Of a stretch of DNA of 64,000 nt, positions 61,770-64,000 are shown in pieces. Every line of letters starts with the position of its first letter. Position 1 is the stretch's first letter. A model generated the notes under the pieces. The model was not told the DNA's origin and made no database searches. It saw only the letters and a program-made list of their open reading frames with translations. The position numbers and the translations under genes were made by a program. Source of the stretch: Rotaria sordida (lineage: Eukaryota; Rotifera; Eurotatoria; Philodinida; Philodinidae); contig CAJNOL010000650.1 in assembly GCA_905250125.1 (NCBI GenBank), forward strand, positions 1-64,000, read 5' to 3'.

Positions 61770-64000
61770 TTACAAAAGCCGACCACGACAATTTTTTGAT
61801 CCACAAAAACATTTCACTTCACGATCGGGTAATAGTTCACAGTTATAATGCCATGTAAGTTCTAAAACAAAAAATAAAATTTGATAAGAGTCAATATATT
61901 CTTATTGAACGAATTATTTAATCGGTAATTTAAGAGTTATATAAGTTATAAAACTTATACATGATATGTTATCTTTTATTAAATGACAATTGTAATTCAA
62001 TACTTTTAATTAAAGAGAAGTTCGTTTTTTTTTTATTATGATAGAATAGTAAATATAAAGTAGTAATTCTATTATTATCCAAATGGAAAAGAAAATCAAA
62101 TTGATAATTCTATGTTAACGCTTGATATAAGTTTATCGTATGTATGAAGTTTGTACAAGATTAGTAAAGCGCATAATAGAAAATATCATTCTTTGATTGT
62201 TTGATCTTGATGATAAGGTTACAAAACTTAACACGAATAGCTAAGCAAATAATGTACTAATTATCTATCGAAGAAAAATATTGTCTATTATTTGTAGTTC
62301 TATACGACAATTTGTAGATTCATATCGATTATTCTCATAAAAGATCATTTTCAGTTGTTGAATGTGTTTTATTTTCATAATTTAATTAAAGTTCTGCCTG
62401 TTATAGAATGTTCTCGTTAATCAATTAATTTTTAGCAAAATTGAAATTTAATTAGGATATTTACACATTAAAATATGCTTCGTTTTTAAAGTTTTAAGCT
62501 AAAAATCGAGAAAGACCTAAATTGACATTATTTATGAGCTTCTAAAATCCCTAAAAATATCTCTCCCAATCTTCAAAATCGTTTTCGTTTTTTGAATAAT
62601 TCATTATAATAGAAGACTACTGCTCTCCTGAAAAATATATACGATTACGATAAAACTACTCCAACTGACACCCACCATTTCAGCTTATATTAGATCCACA
62701 AACAGGTGTCAGTGAGATTAGCAAAAGCTCAAAAGGACAGAGATATGGACCGTCTAAAATTCATGTTAACATTTTTATTACACATTCTCTATGAGGTAAA
62801 AAGAGCAAAAAAAAGACACTTCAGTATTGATTCTATCTCTGCCAAAGAGTTCGTCTTCGTGGGCCTTTGCGACCGAGTTATGACAGTTTTACTGTGCTTT
62901 TAATCCATTTTAACGCATTTTCCAAAGAACCAAATAACTGAGTTTCGATCTAAAATGTTTTTTTTTGGCTAAAACTTTCAGGATATTTAATAAGTCGTTA
63001 GACCTATCTATAGGCAAAATTTTCGATCGAAACTTCATAATATAATATTTCGTGAATTACTTATAAACGACTCGAAAATCCAGAAAATTTGTCATAGCTC
63101 GGTGTCAAAGGGCCATGGGAACGAACTCCTTTAGGTTTTTTCTAGTCTCACCGAGTCCTCTTTCTGAACCTAATATGAGCTCAAATGGCGGATATGAGTG
63201 AGGGTTTATTAGACAATGATATCTCTTCTTTTAATTATATTTTAAATTAAAAGTAAGAGATCTATAGTTTAAGATCATATACTAAACAAACAAGAATATA
63301 ATTCTCCTATTTCATTGTATTAGTTTTAATTAATATACTCTTAAAAATCTTCATAGATATATACCTTGACCAGCTTTAACATGTGTTCGAGTAAATAAAG
63401 CAAGATTAGGAAAATGAAGATCATGTGATTCAATAAATACATTTTGAATAAACATATTTGGTTCACATGAATGATTAAAATATTTTCCTAAATTACTATA
63501 CAAACTTCCATCAACAACATATGGTTCATCATCATCATCGTCATTAACATCATCATCACCATCTTCATTATTAATTTCATAACGAACTTGTTTAACTAAA
63601 TCAAGACTTGTTTGATATTTATCATCTATACTTTGAGCACGTTCATGTCCTTGATCGGATGTTAATAATTCTCCAATATATTGACATATAAATGTTCCAC
63701 GTGGTAAATCATGTAATGCACGTAAACCCCAACCTTTTAATTTATCTTTAAACATTTGTAAATGTACAAATAAACCTTGTTGTACAAGACGGTTTGAACA
63801 ATGTTCACGATGACATGAACATTTTGAATTACATTCATATACACCACTTGATATTGGATTAAGTAAACGTTTACGTTGATAACCTGTTGTTTTTAACATA
63901 TATGAAAGTGTATAACGATTTTTTTCTTTTTCAATAACTAATGGATCTTGATTAAGTTGTGCTTGATTTAATGTTTTACGAAAACAAGCACATTTCATTC
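61770..64000 (-). CDS. SETDB1: SETDB1-like H3K9 methyltransferase, C-terminal part (runs off right edge)
   Basis: Visible exons: 63365 to at least 64000, and 61770-61861; intron of 1.5 kb between. The frame is open at the right edge, so the ATG at 63998 is not taken as the start. Seen: end of the pre-SET zinc cluster (KCACF, GVYECNSKCSCHREHCSNRLVQ), SET-N with KGWGLRALHDLPRG, an acidic insert of roughly 25 residues, SET-C with LGKYFNHSCEPNMFIQNVF, then ELTWHYN and post-SET CFCGSKNCRGRLL. Known: SETDB1/Eggless trimethylates H3K9 and silences transposons; its SET domain is split by a long insert (hundreds of residues in human SETDB1). Here the insert is tiny. Odd: the usual TWDYN is TWHYN. The zinc-binding cysteines and NHSC are intact. 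Tudor and MBD domains expected upstream lie outside the window. Confidence 0.9.

Noticed and set aside
1-64000. CRISPR array, rRNA, integron or bacterial operon
   Set aside because: No regularly spaced direct repeats, no rRNA-like blocks and no prokaryotic gene layout; the genes are intron-bearing animal genes.

Overview
This window is nuclear DNA from a small animal, most likely a bdelloid-type rotifer. That reading is an inference from four things. The sequence is very AT-rich. Exons are cut by many tiny GT-AG introns of about 45-75 bases. The gene set is clearly metazoan: HOOK adaptor, synaptobrevins, an aminergic GPCR, a FERM-PDZ tyrosine phosphatase and a SETDB1-type methyltransferase. 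One gene, a secreted subtilase, looks fungal in domain layout and base composition. Nearly all genes are on the minus strand; only the two synaptobrevins are on plus. I rebuilt the exon chains by hand from splice sites, reading phase and family conservation.

Layout, left to right. 53-3424 (-): a DHHC palmitoyltransferase whose reading frame runs without a new start into a tyrosine-phosphatase-like domain, open at the left edge; this is the most unusual gene here. 3425-12285: long gene-poor stretch. 12286-20949 (-): complete HOOK dynein adaptor, 710 codons, with several long introns filled by inverted-repeat elements. 22582-23498 and 25814-26728 (+): two synaptobrevin paralogs flanking a long foldback repeat; the second carries a very long C-terminal tail. 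28224-31254 (-): complete secreted S8 subtilase with PA domain, a candidate horizontal transfer. 34164-35495 (-): intronless gamma-butyrobetaine/trimethyllysine-type dioxygenase. 36812-42094 (-): aminergic receptor with one 3.5-kb intron. 46662-49157 (-): kynurenine/alpha-aminoadipate aminotransferase, with a Nepro-domain gene ending only 22 bases upstream (49180-49761), an operon-like pair. 49.8-53.9 kb: transposon graveyard with a three-level nest (mariner inside hAT inside a foldback element). 54144-55046 (-): mitochondrial J-protein. 55465-60627 (-): complete PTPN3/PTPN4 homolog. 61770 to the right edge (-): C-terminal part of a SETDB1-like H3K9 methyltransferase.

The genes do not form one pathway. 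Loose themes are membrane traffic (HOOK, two v-SNAREs, DHHC enzyme), signalling (GPCR, two PTP-domain genes), mitochondrial metabolism (dioxygenase of carnitine synthesis, aminotransferase, J-protein) and chromatin silencing (SETDB1). The second theme is mobile DNA: small introns have stayed small, and most of the very long ones carry an inverted-repeat transposon relic. I found no CRISPR array, rRNA or convincing tRNA.
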